Notes: generated by a model from the letters alone, not told the origin. A stretch of DNA of 64,000 nucleotides from Fuscibacter oryzae (GCF_016765795.1 NZ_JAESVP010000007.1:1-64000); one strand, 5' to 3'. Shown: positions 9,801-17,358, counted from the stretch's first letter. Made by a program: numbers and translations.

Positions 9801-10145
9801 TGACAGGTCATCGATCAGGTCCAAGGGATAGTCAAAGGGCCATTCCTCCGCAGCCTCCTCGACGAAAAAGTCGAAGGGGTTGTAGACGGTCATATCCGCG
9901 ACCAGATCGACCTCGATCTTCAATTCCGTCACCGGTTCCGGGAAGACAAAGCGCGCCAGCCAGTTGCCATAGGGGTCTTGCTGATAGTTCACAAAGTGAT
10001 TGGCGGGCGTGACCTTGAGCGAATGCGAAATCACCCGCGTGCGGCTGTGTGGAGCCGGACGCAGGCGGATGACCTGTGGGCCAAGGACGATGGGGGCGTC
10101 GTATTTATAGTGGGTCAGGTGATAGATGCTGGCCTTGATCGACAT
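6822..10145 (-). CDS. Large transglutaminase family protein with C-terminal DUF2126
   Basis: 1107 residues from ATG 10143-10145, preceded by GAGGGCGG. An in-frame start at 10205 would only add an unconserved segment. The N-terminal 300 residues form a transglutaminase module with Cys in AGSCRDSSWLL, His in DLHAWVEVY and Asp in GLDPTSGLL. The remaining roughly 800 residues form the DUF2126 region (LTMGGEPTFVS, FDIHDTWSGRALGGCVYHV), including GxGGGNHVVVGG-type glycine-rich sequence that resembles a nucleotide- or carboxylate-amine-ligase-like fold. It is the first gene of the operon with the ATP-grasp/alpha-E and small transglutaminase genes. Cytoplasmic by absence of a signal peptide. The substrate is unknown. 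Confidence 0.85.
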   Translation of the reverse strand: MSIKASIYHLTHYKYDAPIVLGPQVIRLRPAPHSRTRVISHSLKVTPANHFVNYQQDPYGNWLARFVFPEPVTELKIEVDLVADMTVYNPFDFFVEEAAEEWPFDYPLDLIDDLSIYRKADPLGPEFDAYLAAIPREKTRTVDFIVGLNAQLSNDITYLIRMEPGVQTPDETLALAAGSCRDSSWLLVNLLRHLGFAARFVSGYLIQLKPDLKALDGPSGTEVDFTDLHAWVEVYLPGAGWIGLDPTSGLLTGESHIPLSATPHYRNAAPISGGYTGTANVSFDFDMQVRRVAEHPRITKPFSDEAWDELNALGHKVDATLRAGDVRLTMGGEPTFVSIDDFEAEEWNTAAVGPTKRDRADVLIRKLRDRFAPGGFLHYGQGKWYPGETLPRWTFSLYWRVDGQPVWQNPDLIAAEGTDHGATPLQAQELLREMAFELDVGEENILPAYEDPAEWLVKEANLPPNVTPENSELKDPEARHRIAAVFSRGLTEPSGFVLPVQPWMARDGRRRWTSERWRLRRGKMFLVPGDSPVGYRLPLESLPYLSPAQYPYLNPMDPTIERAPLPAPAPVTAQRKSQAMASFVASSPQQGFSPQSITEVEGSVRTAISVEARDGRLCVFMPPVAALEDYLDLLHVAEAAAARLGLKLHIEGYQPPHDPRLNVIRVAPDPGVIEVNIHPAHDWDDCVSITQTVYEEARQSRLGADKFMIDGKHCGTGGGNHVVVGGATTLDSPFLRRPDLLKSLIMHWNRHPSLSYLFSGLFIGPTSQAPRMDEGRHDSLYELEIALSQIPVPGNGMQPMPWLVDRLLRNMLTDVTGNTHRAEICIDKLYSPDGPTGRLGLVEFRGFEMPPDARMSLAQQLLLRALIARFWAAPATGDLTRWGTALHDRFMLQHFVWEDFRDVLADLRQHGFDLKEEWFTAQGEFRFPFCGEVEYEGTRLELRQALEPWHVLGETGAIGGTVRYTDSSTERLQVKLTTAQPDRYRVTCNGREVPLTRVANGVAVAGVRYKAWQPAAAMQPTVPVHAPLTFDIHDTWSGRALGGCVYHVAHPGGRSYDTFPVNGNEAEARRLARFEPHGHQAGWLRPGAERRHPEFPFTLDLRRPVGI

Positions 10146-10327
10146 ATCCGCCCTCGTTCTTTGGGCCAGACTAGGGGGGAAGCGGGCGTTGGGGAACCCG
10201 GCCATGGCGGGAATTGCAAGGAATTCGGGCGGTGTTGTGGGCTATGCTGAAAAGATTGGCAGTTGGGGGCGACAATTTTCTTCGAAGGGATTTGTGGGTT
10301 GGTCTGGCATTCCTGCGCCTCATGTCC
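10146..10327. other. Leader region of the transglutaminase operon with a hybrid palindrome
   Basis: No gene is supported here. At 10273-10294 there is an imperfect 22-bp palindrome centred on TTCGAA. Its left half matches the left half of the second palindrome in phnJ (57699-57720) and its right half matches the right half of the first (57677-57698). No clear promoter hexamers were recognised. The long antisense frames across it are shadows. Confidence 0.4.
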
Positions 10328-10510
10328 GGGCGGATCAGGAAACGCATTGCGTTTCCCCGCCCGTGCGCGACCTGTCCGCAAGATACGGTGGCAGCAAATA
10401 CCCCGAGAGGCCAGCGCCCGCCGGGGGCGGGGCGGGCGCTGGCTGGGCCTTTGAGGCCCGGCGGTGTGGGTTCCTGACGTATCGCGTGGCGAAGGCGATG
10501 GCCTTCGCCA
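10328..10510 (-). repeat. Interspersed hairpin repeat, copy 2
   Basis: About 183 bp, 23 bp after the stop of the cytochrome P450 gene (10534) and upstream of the large transglutaminase gene. It has the same modules and order as copies at 3319-3500 and 62024-62219. The stems are TGGCGAAGGC-GATG-GCCTTCGCCA (10487-10510), the GGCCCGGCGGTG block, GGCCAGCGCC to GGCGCTGGCT (10409-10444), and GGAAACGC-ATT-GCGTTTCC (10337-10355). Sequence between the stems differs from copy 1, while the stems are conserved. Confidence 0.75.
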
Positions 10511-10533
10511 GACCACGCGGGGGGCGATCTGCC

Positions 10534-11709
10534 CTATCCGGCCGACACCATCAGCCGTTTCAGCCCGTGGAAATGATAGACATCGCCATACTCCGGCGCC
10601 TCGGTCAGCCGCAGGCCCGGCAGGCGGTGAAACAGGATCGGCAGGGCGGTGACCAGTTCCAGCCGCGCCAAGGGGGCACCGACGCAGAAATGCAGGCCGG
10701 CGCCAAAGGTGGCGTTGGGCTTGATGGGCCGGGTGGGGTGGAATTTTGCGGGCTGTTCCCAAACGCCCGGATCGCGGTTGGCCGCAGCCAACAACAGCGC
10801 CACCTGATCACCTCGCCGGAAGGTGTGGCCCATCACCTCGATATCTTCATAGGCCCAGCGGGTGAACATATGCAGCGCCGGGTCAAAGCGCAGGATTTCC
10901 TCAACCGTGGTTTCCGCCGTCTCGGGCGTGATGGTGTGGCGGGTTTGCAGCAGCGTCTTCACCCCGTTGCCGATGGTATGCACCGTCGCCTCATGCCCCG
11001 CATTCAAGAGCAGGATGCAGGTGGTGATCAGTTCATCCGTGGTCAGCCGCTCGCCTTCCGCCTCGGCGGCGATCAGATGGGTGATCAGGTCATCACGCGG
11101 ATCGGCGCGGCGTTGCTCGACATAAGCACGCAGGAAGGCCACGAAAGCCTCGGTCGCCTGCACTGCGCGCTCTTCGGTTTCGGGGGTGCGGCCGGCCATA
11201 TACATGCCGACCATGGCATTCGACCAGCGCAAGAGGTCGTCCGACATTTCCTCGGGCACGCCCAGCAGGCGGGCGATGATAATGACGGGCAGTTTCTGGC
11301 CGAAATGTTTCAGCAGGTCGAACTCGCCCGCCGGAAAGCCGTCAATCAACTGATTGGACAGGGTGGCGATTTCGGGCTGCAAGGCCGCGATCCGGCGCGA
11401 GGTGAAGGCCCGCAGCACCAACCCGCGCAGGCGGGTGTGGCGGGGCGGCTCCAGCTCCAGCATCGAATGGGCCTCGACCGCGTAAAAGGGGCGCAGGTGG
11501 TCGGGGATCGGCGGGGCAAGCTCTGCCGGAACCTCGCGCCCAAAGCGGCGGTCGCGGAAGATGGCATTCAACGCGGCGGCATTGCCGGTGCAGGTCATGC
11601 CATAGTCGGCCCAGTGAAAGAACGGCCCCGCTGCGCGGGCGGTTTCGTAAAACGGATAGGGGTTCTGCACAAAGCCCGGATCGGTGGGGGATTGGTGCAG
11701 CGGGGTCAT
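10534..11709 (-). CDS. Cytochrome P450
   Basis: 391 residues, a complete soluble bacterial P450. The haem-binding loop FGAGLHFCVGAPLA contains the thiolate Cys, the ExxR motif is EEILRFD, and the I-helix motif is AGHEAT. In that motif the usual Thr directly after the acidic residue is Ala, as in P450 EryF, which can mean that the substrate helps with proton delivery. The start ATG (11707-11709) overlaps the stop of the upstream EamA gene by ATGA. A longer frame reaching 12357 is an out-of-frame reading through EamA, not a fusion. No ferredoxin or reductase partner is adjacent and the substrate cannot be inferred. Confidence 0.9.
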   Translation of the reverse strand: MTPLHQSPTDPGFVQNPYPFYETARAAGPFFHWADYGMTCTGNAAALNAIFRDRRFGREVPAELAPPIPDHLRPFYAVEAHSMLELEPPRHTRLRGLVLRAFTSRRIAALQPEIATLSNQLIDGFPAGEFDLLKHFGQKLPVIIIARLLGVPEEMSDDLLRWSNAMVGMYMAGRTPETEERAVQATEAFVAFLRAYVEQRRADPRDDLITHLIAAEAEGERLTTDELITTCILLLNAGHEATVHTIGNGVKTLLQTRHTITPETAETTVEEILRFDPALHMFTRWAYEDIEVMGHTFRRGDQVALLLAAANRDPGVWEQPAKFHPTRPIKPNATFGAGLHFCVGAPLARLELVTALPILFHRLPGLRLTEAPEYGDVYHFHGLKRLMVSAG

Positions 11710-12629
11710 GCCCGCCGACCCAAGGGAATGATGCCTTGCGCCACCAGCACGCCCACGGCCACCAGGCCCGCAGCCCCGGCCTGCACCCAATCCCATTTGC
11801 CGCCCATCAGGAACAGGATGATCATGACGTAAAACGGCGCCGCGTTGATGTGCAGGGCCGACAGCCCGATGCCCAGCTTTTCGACCGACATGATCCACAT
11901 AAGCTGGCTGATGCCCAGCGATCCCACCGAAAACGCCAGCAAGGCCAGGGTTTCCTTCATGCCCCAGCCGCTGAAATCGGGCGGCGGCGTGCCCGTGCCA
12001 ATGCCGATCAGGGCTGCCGTTGAAACCGCAATCGCTGCGCCGGAAATGGTCAGCGCGGTGCGCCCGATGGGCGACAGCCCCGGAAAGGCGGTGACGGTCA
12101 GGCGCGAACCCAGCGTGAACGACACGACCGAGCCAAAACACAAGAGCGCGCCAAAGCCCAGCGACATGCCGCCACCCTTGAAATCCAGTGCCATCATCCC
12201 GCCGACCAGCGACAGCAGCAACCCGATCACCAGCCCCGCGTTCAGCCTGCGCCCGTCCAGCGCCACCTCCAGCGCAATGCCGACCACGGGCAGGGTGGCC
12301 GAAATCACCGCCGCCGTCACCGCCCCGCCGCGCGCCTGACCCTGCACCAGAAACCACGCGCCCAGCCCGATCAGGCTGCCCACGGCAATGCCTTTCAGCC
12401 AGTTGACCCGCAACAGCGCGCCCGGCCCCTCCATCACCGCCCAGACGGGCAGCAGCGCCAGCGCCGCCAGCCCCATGCGCAAGGCGCTGAGCTGATCGGC
12501 GGGCAGCAGCGGAATGATGAAATCGGCAGCCGGCAGGCCCGCAGCCCAGATCAGCATGGAGGCCATGCAGACAAGGTTCGCGGCCAACAGGTTATGCGAC
12601 GGGGCCAAAGGCTCGGATGCTAGGGTCAT
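11706..12629 (-). CDS. EamA/DMT-family inner-membrane transporter
   Basis: 307 residues, very hydrophobic, about ten predicted membrane spans arranged as two EamA repeats. These include LGAWFLVQGQARGGAVTAAVISATLPVVG at the end of the first half and a second half beginning near LCFGSVVSFTLGSRLTV. Members export amino acids, metabolites or drugs by exchange with protons. It is translationally coupled to the P450 gene downstream (ATGA), so it may export the P450 product or an unrelated metabolite (inference). Confidence 0.8.
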   Translation of the reverse strand: MTLASEPLAPSHNLLAANLVCMASMLIWAAGLPAADFIIPLLPADQLSALRMGLAALALLPVWAVMEGPGALLRVNWLKGIAVGSLIGLGAWFLVQGQARGGAVTAAVISATLPVVGIALEVALDGRRLNAGLVIGLLLSLVGGMMALDFKGGGMSLGFGALLCFGSVVSFTLGSRLTVTAFPGLSPIGRTALTISGAAIAVSTAALIGIGTGTPPPDFSGWGMKETLALLAFSVGSLGISQLMWIMSVEKLGIGLSALHINAAPFYVMIILFLMGGKWDWVQAGAAGLVAVGVLVAQGIIPLGRRA

Positions 12630-12686
12630 GCGGGCACGCTAGCGGGTGGCGCGGCGATGCGCTGTTCCACCCGCGACATGGGGTCG

Positions 12687-13430
12687 TCAGGCGGCGGCGA
12701 GTGCCGCGACAATCGCGCCAAAGTCGGCAGCCTTCAGGCTGGCCCCGCCCACCAACGCACCATCGACATGGCCAACGGCAAAGATCTCGGCCGCGTTCGA
12801 CGGTTTGACCGACCCGCCATAAAGCAGCCGCACGCCCGCCGCCTCGCCCCCGATCTGCTTCATCAGGCTGACGCGCAGGAAAGAATGCACCTCGGCAATC
12901 TGGTCCAGCGTGGGGGTGCGCCCGGTGCCAATGGCCCAGACCGGCTCATAGGCGATGACCAGCGTGGCCGCAGTGGACCCTGCGGGCACCGAGCCTGCAA
13001 GCTGTTCGCCGATCACGGCCAGCGTCTGCCCGGCATCGCGCTGGGCCTCGGTCTCTCCCAGACAGACCACGGGCACAAGGCCCGCCTCGACCGCCGCCAG
13101 CGCCTTGGCCAGCACCAGCTCATCCGTTTCGCCATGATCGGCGCGGCGTTCGGAATGGCCAAGGATGACATAGCTTGCGCAAGCGTCTTTCAGCATCGCG
13201 GCCGAGATGTCGCCGGTATGCGCGCCCGATGCCTTGGGGTGGCAATCCTGTCCGCCGATGGCAAGCCGCGTGCCTTTGGTGGCCCATGCCGCCTGCGCGA
13301 TCAGGGTTGCGGGCGGGCAGATCAGCATGTCGCAGGCCGGGGCGGGATGCGCCTCGGTCAGCGCCGTCAGTTCGGCCAGCGCGGCGGCATTGCCGTTCAT
13401 CTTCCAGTTGCCTGCTGCCAGTTTCCGCAT
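12687..13430 (-). CDS. tpiA: Triosephosphate isomerase
   Basis: 247 residues starting [14 protein letters not shown] 34-codon upstream extension lacks conservation. The enzyme interconverts dihydroxyacetone phosphate and glyceraldehyde 3-phosphate. The catalytic Lys is in GNWKMNG, the electrophilic His in VILGHSERR, the catalytic Glu in [11 protein letters not shown], and the phosphate-gripping loop [10 protein letters not shown] is near the C-terminus. Length is normal. Functionally it connects with the glycerol genes of this window, whose GlpD product is dihydroxyacetone phosphate, though it is not in their operon. Confidence 0.95.
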   Translation of the reverse strand: MRKLAAGNWKMNGNAAALAELTALTEAHPAPACDMLICPPATLIAQAAWATKGTRLAIGGQDCHPKASGAHTGDISAAMLKDACASYVILGHSERRADHGETDELVLAKALAAVEAGLVPVVCLGETEAQRDAGQTLAVIGEQLAGSVPAGSTAATLVIAYEPVWAIGTGRTPTLDQIAEVHSFLRVSLMKQIGGEAAGVRLLYGGSVKPSNAAEIFAVGHVDGALVGGASLKAADFGAIVAALAAA

Positions 13431-13551
13431 CGGTTCCTCCGCTTGATCTGCAAAAGGGTTAGCGCTCTCGTTTCGGCATGGAAAGGGGACATGACGAAAA
13501 ACACGCGAAGCCGGGGGGCTTTGCGGGAACAATCGTTACGCACGCGCGTTT

Positions 13552-13920
13552 TCAGTTGGGGGAAGCGCCGGGCGTTTCGTGGAACTTGATCGATTCGCCG
13601 CAGCCGCAGGCTTCTGCCACATTGGGGTTGCGGAATTTGAAACCGGCTTGCAGCAGATCGACCTCATAGTCGATTTCGGTGCCGATCAGGAACATCTGCG
13701 CCATGGGCGCAATCAGCACGCGGGCGCCATCCTGCTCGACCACCTCGTCCAGCGGGTTGGCCTCTGCCACATAGTCCATGGTGTATTCCATGCCCGCGCA
13801 GCCGCCCTTTTTCACGCCGATGCGCAGGCCCGCGCTGCCCTGCTTTGCCATCAGCCGCGCGATCTGTTTCGCGGCTGGTGTGGTCAGGGTGACGGCGGCT
13901 TTTCCGGGAATTCCGAACAT
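13552..13920 (-). CDS. HesB/IscA-family iron-sulfur cluster carrier (SufA/ErpA type)
   Basis: 122 residues from ATG 13918-13920 (MFGIPGKAAVTLTTPAA). The three conserved cluster-binding cysteines are present, one in KKGGCAGMEY and two in EACGCGES. A-type carriers receive Fe-S clusters from the Suf or Isc scaffold and pass them to apoproteins in the cytosol. It follows the DUF3307 gene by 22 bp on the same strand, which may be chance read-through. A SufT-like gene lies about 1.5 kb upstream, but no suf operon is in the window, so the sub-type (SufA or ErpA) cannot be fixed. Confidence 0.9.
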   Translation of the reverse strand: MFGIPGKAAVTLTTPAAKQIARLMAKQGSAGLRIGVKKGGCAGMEYTMDYVAEANPLDEVVEQDGARVLIAPMAQMFLIGTEIDYEVDLLQAGFKFRNPNVAEACGCGESIKFHETPGASPN

Positions 13921-13942
13921 GGGATGCTCCTTTGATCCCAAT

Positions 13943-14668
13943 CTAGGGTGTTCTGGGCAAGATTCCAAGCGGGGGCAGCGCGCCAAGCAGTGCAAGCGTT
14001 GCATAGCCGACCAGCAGCGCCCAGGCGAAAGAGGCCAATGTGCCGATGATCACATATTCCGACAGCGCCCGGTCATCCTTGACCGCGCCAAACCGCAGGA
14101 TCGATTTGGCCGCGATCAAGAGGCCCACGCCGCCCGGTTGGCCCAAGAGGATCAGGGCGAAAATCAACCCACGCTCCAGCAAACCAATGACGCGGCCCGC
14201 GCCGGGCAGACTTTCGGCCTTGTCGCCATCGGGCAGGGTCGCTGCAAAGGGAGCCATCAGAAAACCGATTGCAAAGCCGCCCGCGCGGGTGGCCAGAATG
14301 GCCCCGGCGCCCAGCGCCATCAGGCCGGGCAGGGCGGTATGACCGGCCCAAAGCCCACTGCTGAATAGCCCGGGTTGCCACAGCGCAAGGGCTGCAACAG
14401 CCGCCAGATGCACCCCCTGATCGGCCAGGAACGCCGCCAGCCCCGGCCGAACCCGCGCCTTCAGCGCATCGGTCGCCATATGCAGGGCCGTCATCCACAC
14501 CAGCGCCGGGGCAAGGCTGCCCGTGGCTGCAATGAGGGTAAACAGCACCACGGCCCCATGGGCGGCAAGCCCCTTGATGTGGCGCTTGTTCACCACCATC
14601 CAGCGGGTCTGGAACACGAAATCGGCGAGGGTATGGGCGAAGAGCAGGGCGGCGAGAGTTTCAGGCAT
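13943..14668 (-). CDS. DUF3307 multi-pass membrane protein paired with SatD
   Basis: 241 residues from ATG 14666-14668; a GTG three codons earlier is an alternative. The start lies inside the end of the satD-like gene (8-bp overlap), so the two are translationally coupled. The family's N-terminal block is AALLFAHTLADFVFQTRWM followed by NKRHIKGLAAHGAVVL, with conserved His and Asp residues facing a first membrane helix. About six membrane spans follow. Function is unknown. Its constant partner here is a protein with cyclase-like motifs, so it may be a membrane effector or transporter controlled by that partner (inference). The satD-satE pair of streptococci is the closest precedent I can name, from memory. 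Confidence 0.75.
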   Translation of the reverse strand: MPETLAALLFAHTLADFVFQTRWMVVNKRHIKGLAAHGAVVLFTLIAATGSLAPALVWMTALHMATDALKARVRPGLAAFLADQGVHLAAVAALALWQPGLFSSGLWAGHTALPGLMALGAGAILATRAGGFAIGFLMAPFAATLPDGDKAESLPGAGRVIGLLERGLIFALILLGQPGGVGLLIAAKSILRFGAVKDDRALSEYVIIGTLASFAWALLVGYATLALLGALPPLGILPRTP

Positions 14669-15329
14669 ATGGTCCACCAGGTATCAGTTGAAACTCGGTT
14701 TCCCACTCTTCGAGAAGCTCCGCGATCCGCCGCGCGTCAGCACCTGCAAGACGATAGCTCACTGCTTGCTGAGAAATTCCCAGCCTTGTCGCAACTTCCC
14801 GACCAGTAGCATATGGTCCGTTCAGATATAATGCGGCTGCTTCCGCCTGATGTGAAGTCCAGAGCTTCATGCGAAGCTCAAGAAGCTCCACAGCAATCTG
14901 GTGCAGGTAGGTGATCCCTAGGCCTGAAATCGCAAGGCTTCCGGCTTTGCGTTCAAGCCAGTCAAGGGCGCGACCAGACACGATAAAGGCTTCTCCCGAG
15001 GCATCGGCCAAAGTTTGGCTACCCATCGAGTCGATCTGTCCAACGCCGATGGAAATTCGAGTTGAAGGTAGATCAGATGCGCCCTTTAGGCTTGCGCCGA
15101 TTAGGACTGCTACGCGCAAAGCTTGGGGCACGTTCCCCATTGCAAACTGCCAGCCGTCACCTCGAAAGCGGGTAAATTTTGGGGCAAAGTCTCCAGTTCT
15201 CTCAGAGTGATCATTTGCGATCCCTTTGATGACATCAAGTGCTCGGCCGATCATCTCTTGGCTGTGCATCTGTGATTTGACCAGATCACCGGTCAGGACC
15301 GCCGAGGGCAACTCCAACGAACGTAGCAT
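14661..15329 (-). CDS. SatD-like protein: class III nucleotide-cyclase-like domain plus C-terminal helix-turn-helix
   Basis: 222 residues from ATG 15327-15329, preceded by AGAGG; an upstream in-frame TTG at 15362 would read through the operator and is rejected. Residues 9-19 read SAVLTGDLVKS and residues 54-61 RFRGDGWQ. D15 and D58 occupy the positions of the two metal-binding aspartates of class III cyclases (beta-1 and the GDG hairpin). RISIGVG (91-97) and GEAFIVSGRALDWLE (112-126) match later cyclase core strands. Residues about 165-205 (GREVATRLGISQQAVSYRL) form a helix-turn-helix. It may therefore be a nucleotide-making or nucleotide-sensing transcription factor. Codon and base use are distinctly less GC-rich than its neighbours, suggesting transfer. 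Confidence 0.7.
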   Translation of the reverse strand: MLRSLELPSAVLTGDLVKSQMHSQEMIGRALDVIKGIANDHSERTGDFAPKFTRFRGDGWQFAMGNVPQALRVAVLIGASLKGASDLPSTRISIGVGQIDSMGSQTLADASGEAFIVSGRALDWLERKAGSLAISGLGITYLHQIAVELLELRMKLWTSHQAEAAALYLNGPYATGREVATRLGISQQAVSYRLAGADARRIAELLEEWETEFQLIPGGPYA

Positions 15330-15342
15330 GCAAGCCTCTTGA

Positions 15343-15391
15343 CTTGATCTATCTAAGATCAAGCTATAAGGCTTAAATACTAAGGAATCAA
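15343..15391 (-). promoter_or_regulatory. satD promoter with an overlapping operator-like inverted repeat
   Basis: On the minus strand, TTGATT (plus 15386-15391), a 17-bp spacer and TATAGC (plus 15363-15368) form a good sigma-70 type promoter. Directly after it, CTTGATC-N7-GATCAAG is a perfect 7-bp inverted repeat (15343-15349 and 15357-15363) that covers the expected transcription start. Extra CTTGA half-sites occur at 15338 and 15401. This arrangement suggests repression by a DNA-binding protein, plausibly SatD itself. The region is about 40% GC. Confidence 0.6.
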
Positions 15392-15413
15392 TCCATTTGG
15401 CTTGATATCTGCC

Positions 15414-15776
15414 TTACATGAATCCCAGTTCCAGCCGGGCCTCGTCTGACATCATCTCCATGCCCCAGGGCGGGTCGAAGACCATGGCGACCTGAACCTG
15501 TTTCACGCCGGGCAGCGATTCAACAGCGTCTTGCACCCAGCCGGGCATTTCGCCGGCCACGGGGCAGCCGGGCGCGGTCAGCGTCATCTGGATATTCACC
15601 GCATTCTCGGGATCGATGGCGATGGTGTAAACCAGCCCCAGATCATAGATGTTCACCGGAATTTCCGGGTCGAACACGGTGCGGCAAGCCTCGACCACCT
15701 GCTCATAGAGCGGGTGGCCCGTGGTTGAGGGAGCAATGAGGGGTGTCCCCTCCAACTGTGGCTGAACCTCGGTCAT
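15414..15776 (-). CDS. sufT: MIP18/DUF59-family Fe-S assembly factor (SufT-like)
   Basis: 120 residues with the DUF59 core VFDPEIPVNIYDLGLVYTI, the reactive-cysteine block LTAPGCPVAGEMP, and VQVAMVFDPPWGMEMMS near the C-terminus. Family members assist Fe-S cluster maturation as the Suf accessory SufT; PaaD of phenylacetate oxygenase is a related alternative, but no paa genes are nearby. The ATG lies at 15774-15776. It is the upstream neighbour of the low-GC SatD region and has no other suf gene adjacent except the IscA-type gene 1.5 kb away. Confidence 0.85.
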   Translation of the reverse strand: MTEVQPQLEGTPLIAPSTTGHPLYEQVVEACRTVFDPEIPVNIYDLGLVYTIAIDPENAVNIQMTLTAPGCPVAGEMPGWVQDAVESLPGVKQVQVAMVFDPPWGMEMMSDEARLELGFM

Positions 15777-15839
15777 CTTTGCCTCGCGCGCTTAGTTGAG
15801 TGATTATATAGGAAATCACCAGCGCAAGGTCCAGTGCGC

Positions 15840-16784
15840 CTATAGAAGACGTCGCGCAAGGCCGGTGCGGATCAGCCCCCAGATCGCCAGAACCGACCCA
15901 AAAACCGCAATCGCATAGATCGGCGGGCGCGGCAGGTCTGTGGTGCGGATGCACAGGATGACAAAGGCCACATGCAGGAAATAGATGCCATTGGCATAGG
16001 TGCCCAGGTTGCGGTTCCGGCTTTGGCGGGCAAAGCGCAGGGCCAGCAGCAACAGGGCAGGGCAGGCCAGCGCCAGGGACAGCATCATGTCATGGCTGAC
16101 GCCACGCGGAAACAGGCGGTCCAGCGCCAGCGTCTCGATCAGCACACCCAGAATGCCCACCCCGGCAAGTGTTGCCACCGTGCCTGTGGACCAGCCGGTG
16201 CCAAAGTCGGTCTGCCGGATCAGCCAGCCCGCCATCAGGAAGGGAAAGCCCATCAGCACCCCATTGCGCCACATCGCCGCCGAATCTGCCACAAACCACG
16301 CCGGGCGCACCACGATGCCAAGGGCAGAGCCGTAAACCAGCCCCAGCCCCAGCCCGAAAGTCACCGCCATCAGCGCCAGTTGCGCCCGCAGCGTCCAGCC
16401 GCGCACCAACGCCGCCATTGCCGCCGCCATGGCAAGCGCGGGCAGATACCACAGGTGCCACCAGCCGATCAGCATGGTCTGCACGGCCTGACCCCAAACG
16501 GGGCTGTCAAACAGCCCCCACCAGCCCGGCAGATACAGCGCTGTCCACAAGACCCACAGCCACAACAGCCGCCGCACATAGCGCCCGGTGCCGCCCGCCA
16601 GTGTGACGGGGTGCAGGAAATAGCCGTTGATTACGAAAAAGGTCGGCACCGACAGCCGATAAAGGCCCTGACCCGTCAGCAGAACGGCATCATGTCCAAG
16701 CGGCTTGACCGGATTGGCGTGGATGCCCACGACCATGACGGCAAGGAGGATCTTGAGAAGATCGACCGAAAGTCTGCGATCCAT
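15840..16784 (-). CDS. Acyltransferase 3 family integral membrane protein
   Basis: 314 residues, about ten membrane spans. The start RRLSVDLLKILLAVMVVGIHA carries the conserved His at the end of the first helix that is essential in acyltransferase-3 enzymes, and VPTFFVINGYFL is the second family block. Members transfer acetyl or succinyl groups onto exported sugars, lipopolysaccharide or peptidoglycan. It stands alone between ssb and sufT, so no specific substrate can be proposed. Confidence 0.8.
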   Translation of the reverse strand: MDRRLSVDLLKILLAVMVVGIHANPVKPLGHDAVLLTGQGLYRLSVPTFFVINGYFLHPVTLAGGTGRYVRRLLWLWVLWTALYLPGWWGLFDSPVWGQAVQTMLIGWWHLWYLPALAMAAAMAALVRGWTLRAQLALMAVTFGLGLGLVYGSALGIVVRPAWFVADSAAMWRNGVLMGFPFLMAGWLIRQTDFGTGWSTGTVATLAGVGILGVLIETLALDRLFPRGVSHDMMLSLALACPALLLLALRFARQSRNRNLGTYANGIYFLHVAFVILCIRTTDLPRPPIYAIAVFGSVLAIWGLIRTGLARRLL

Positions 16785-16833
16785 AGTGCTTCAGGCCCGC
16801 CTCCTCCCAGACGACGGGCCAGCCTTTGCCGGT

Positions 16834-17358
16834 TCAGAACGGGATTTCGTCGTCCAGGTCGGGGCGCGATGCACCACCGCCAGCGGCCCCGCCGCCGCTG
16901 CGCGCGCCGCCACCCGAATAGCCGCCGCCCTGACTGCCGTAATCGTCATAGCCACCGCGATCCTCATACCCGCCGCCAGCACCACCACCCGAGCCGCCGC
17001 CATCACCCCGGCCACCCAGCAACGTCAGGTTGCCGGTGAACGGGCGCAGCACGATTTCGGTGCTATAGCGGTCCTGGCCCGACTGATCCTGCCATTTGCG
17101 GGTTTCCAACTGGCCCTCGATATAGACGGTCGAGCCTTTGCGCAGATATTGCTCGGCAATTTTGGCCAGCGGTTCGCTGAAAATCGCGACCGAGTGCCAT
17201 TCCGTCCGCTCTTTCCGCTCACCAGAGTTGCGGTCGCGCCAGGTTTCAGAGGTGGCGATGCGAAGGTTCACCACCTTGCCGCCGTTCTGAAAGCTGCGCA
17301 CCTCGGGGTCGCGGCCAAGATTGCCGATGATGATGACCTTGTTGACCGATCCCGCCAT
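16834..17358 (-). CDS. ssb: Single-stranded DNA-binding protein
   Basis: 174 residues. The OB-fold occupies residues 1 to about 112 ([53 protein letters not shown]). A glycine/tyrosine-rich linker follows, ending in the acidic tip DLDDEIPF that recruits partner proteins in replication and repair. Length and architecture are typical for a chromosomal alphaproteobacterial SSB. The upstream intergenic region (17359-17618) separates it from a divergent PepSY gene. Confidence 0.95.
   Translation of the reverse strand: MAGSVNKVIIIGNLGRDPEVRSFQNGGKVVNLRIATSETWRDRNSGERKERTEWHSVAIFSEPLAKIAEQYLRKGSTVYIEGQLETRKWQDQSGQDRYSTEIVLRPFTGNLTLLGGRGDGGGSGGGAGGGYEDRGGYDDYGSQGGGYSGGGARSGGGAAGGGASRPDLDDEIPF

Noticed and set aside
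10534-12357. Apparent 607-residue fusion of an N-terminal domain to cytochrome P450
   Set aside because: The extra N-terminal 216 residues are the EamA transporter gene read in the wrong frame; a normal P450 start with ATGA coupling lies at 11709.
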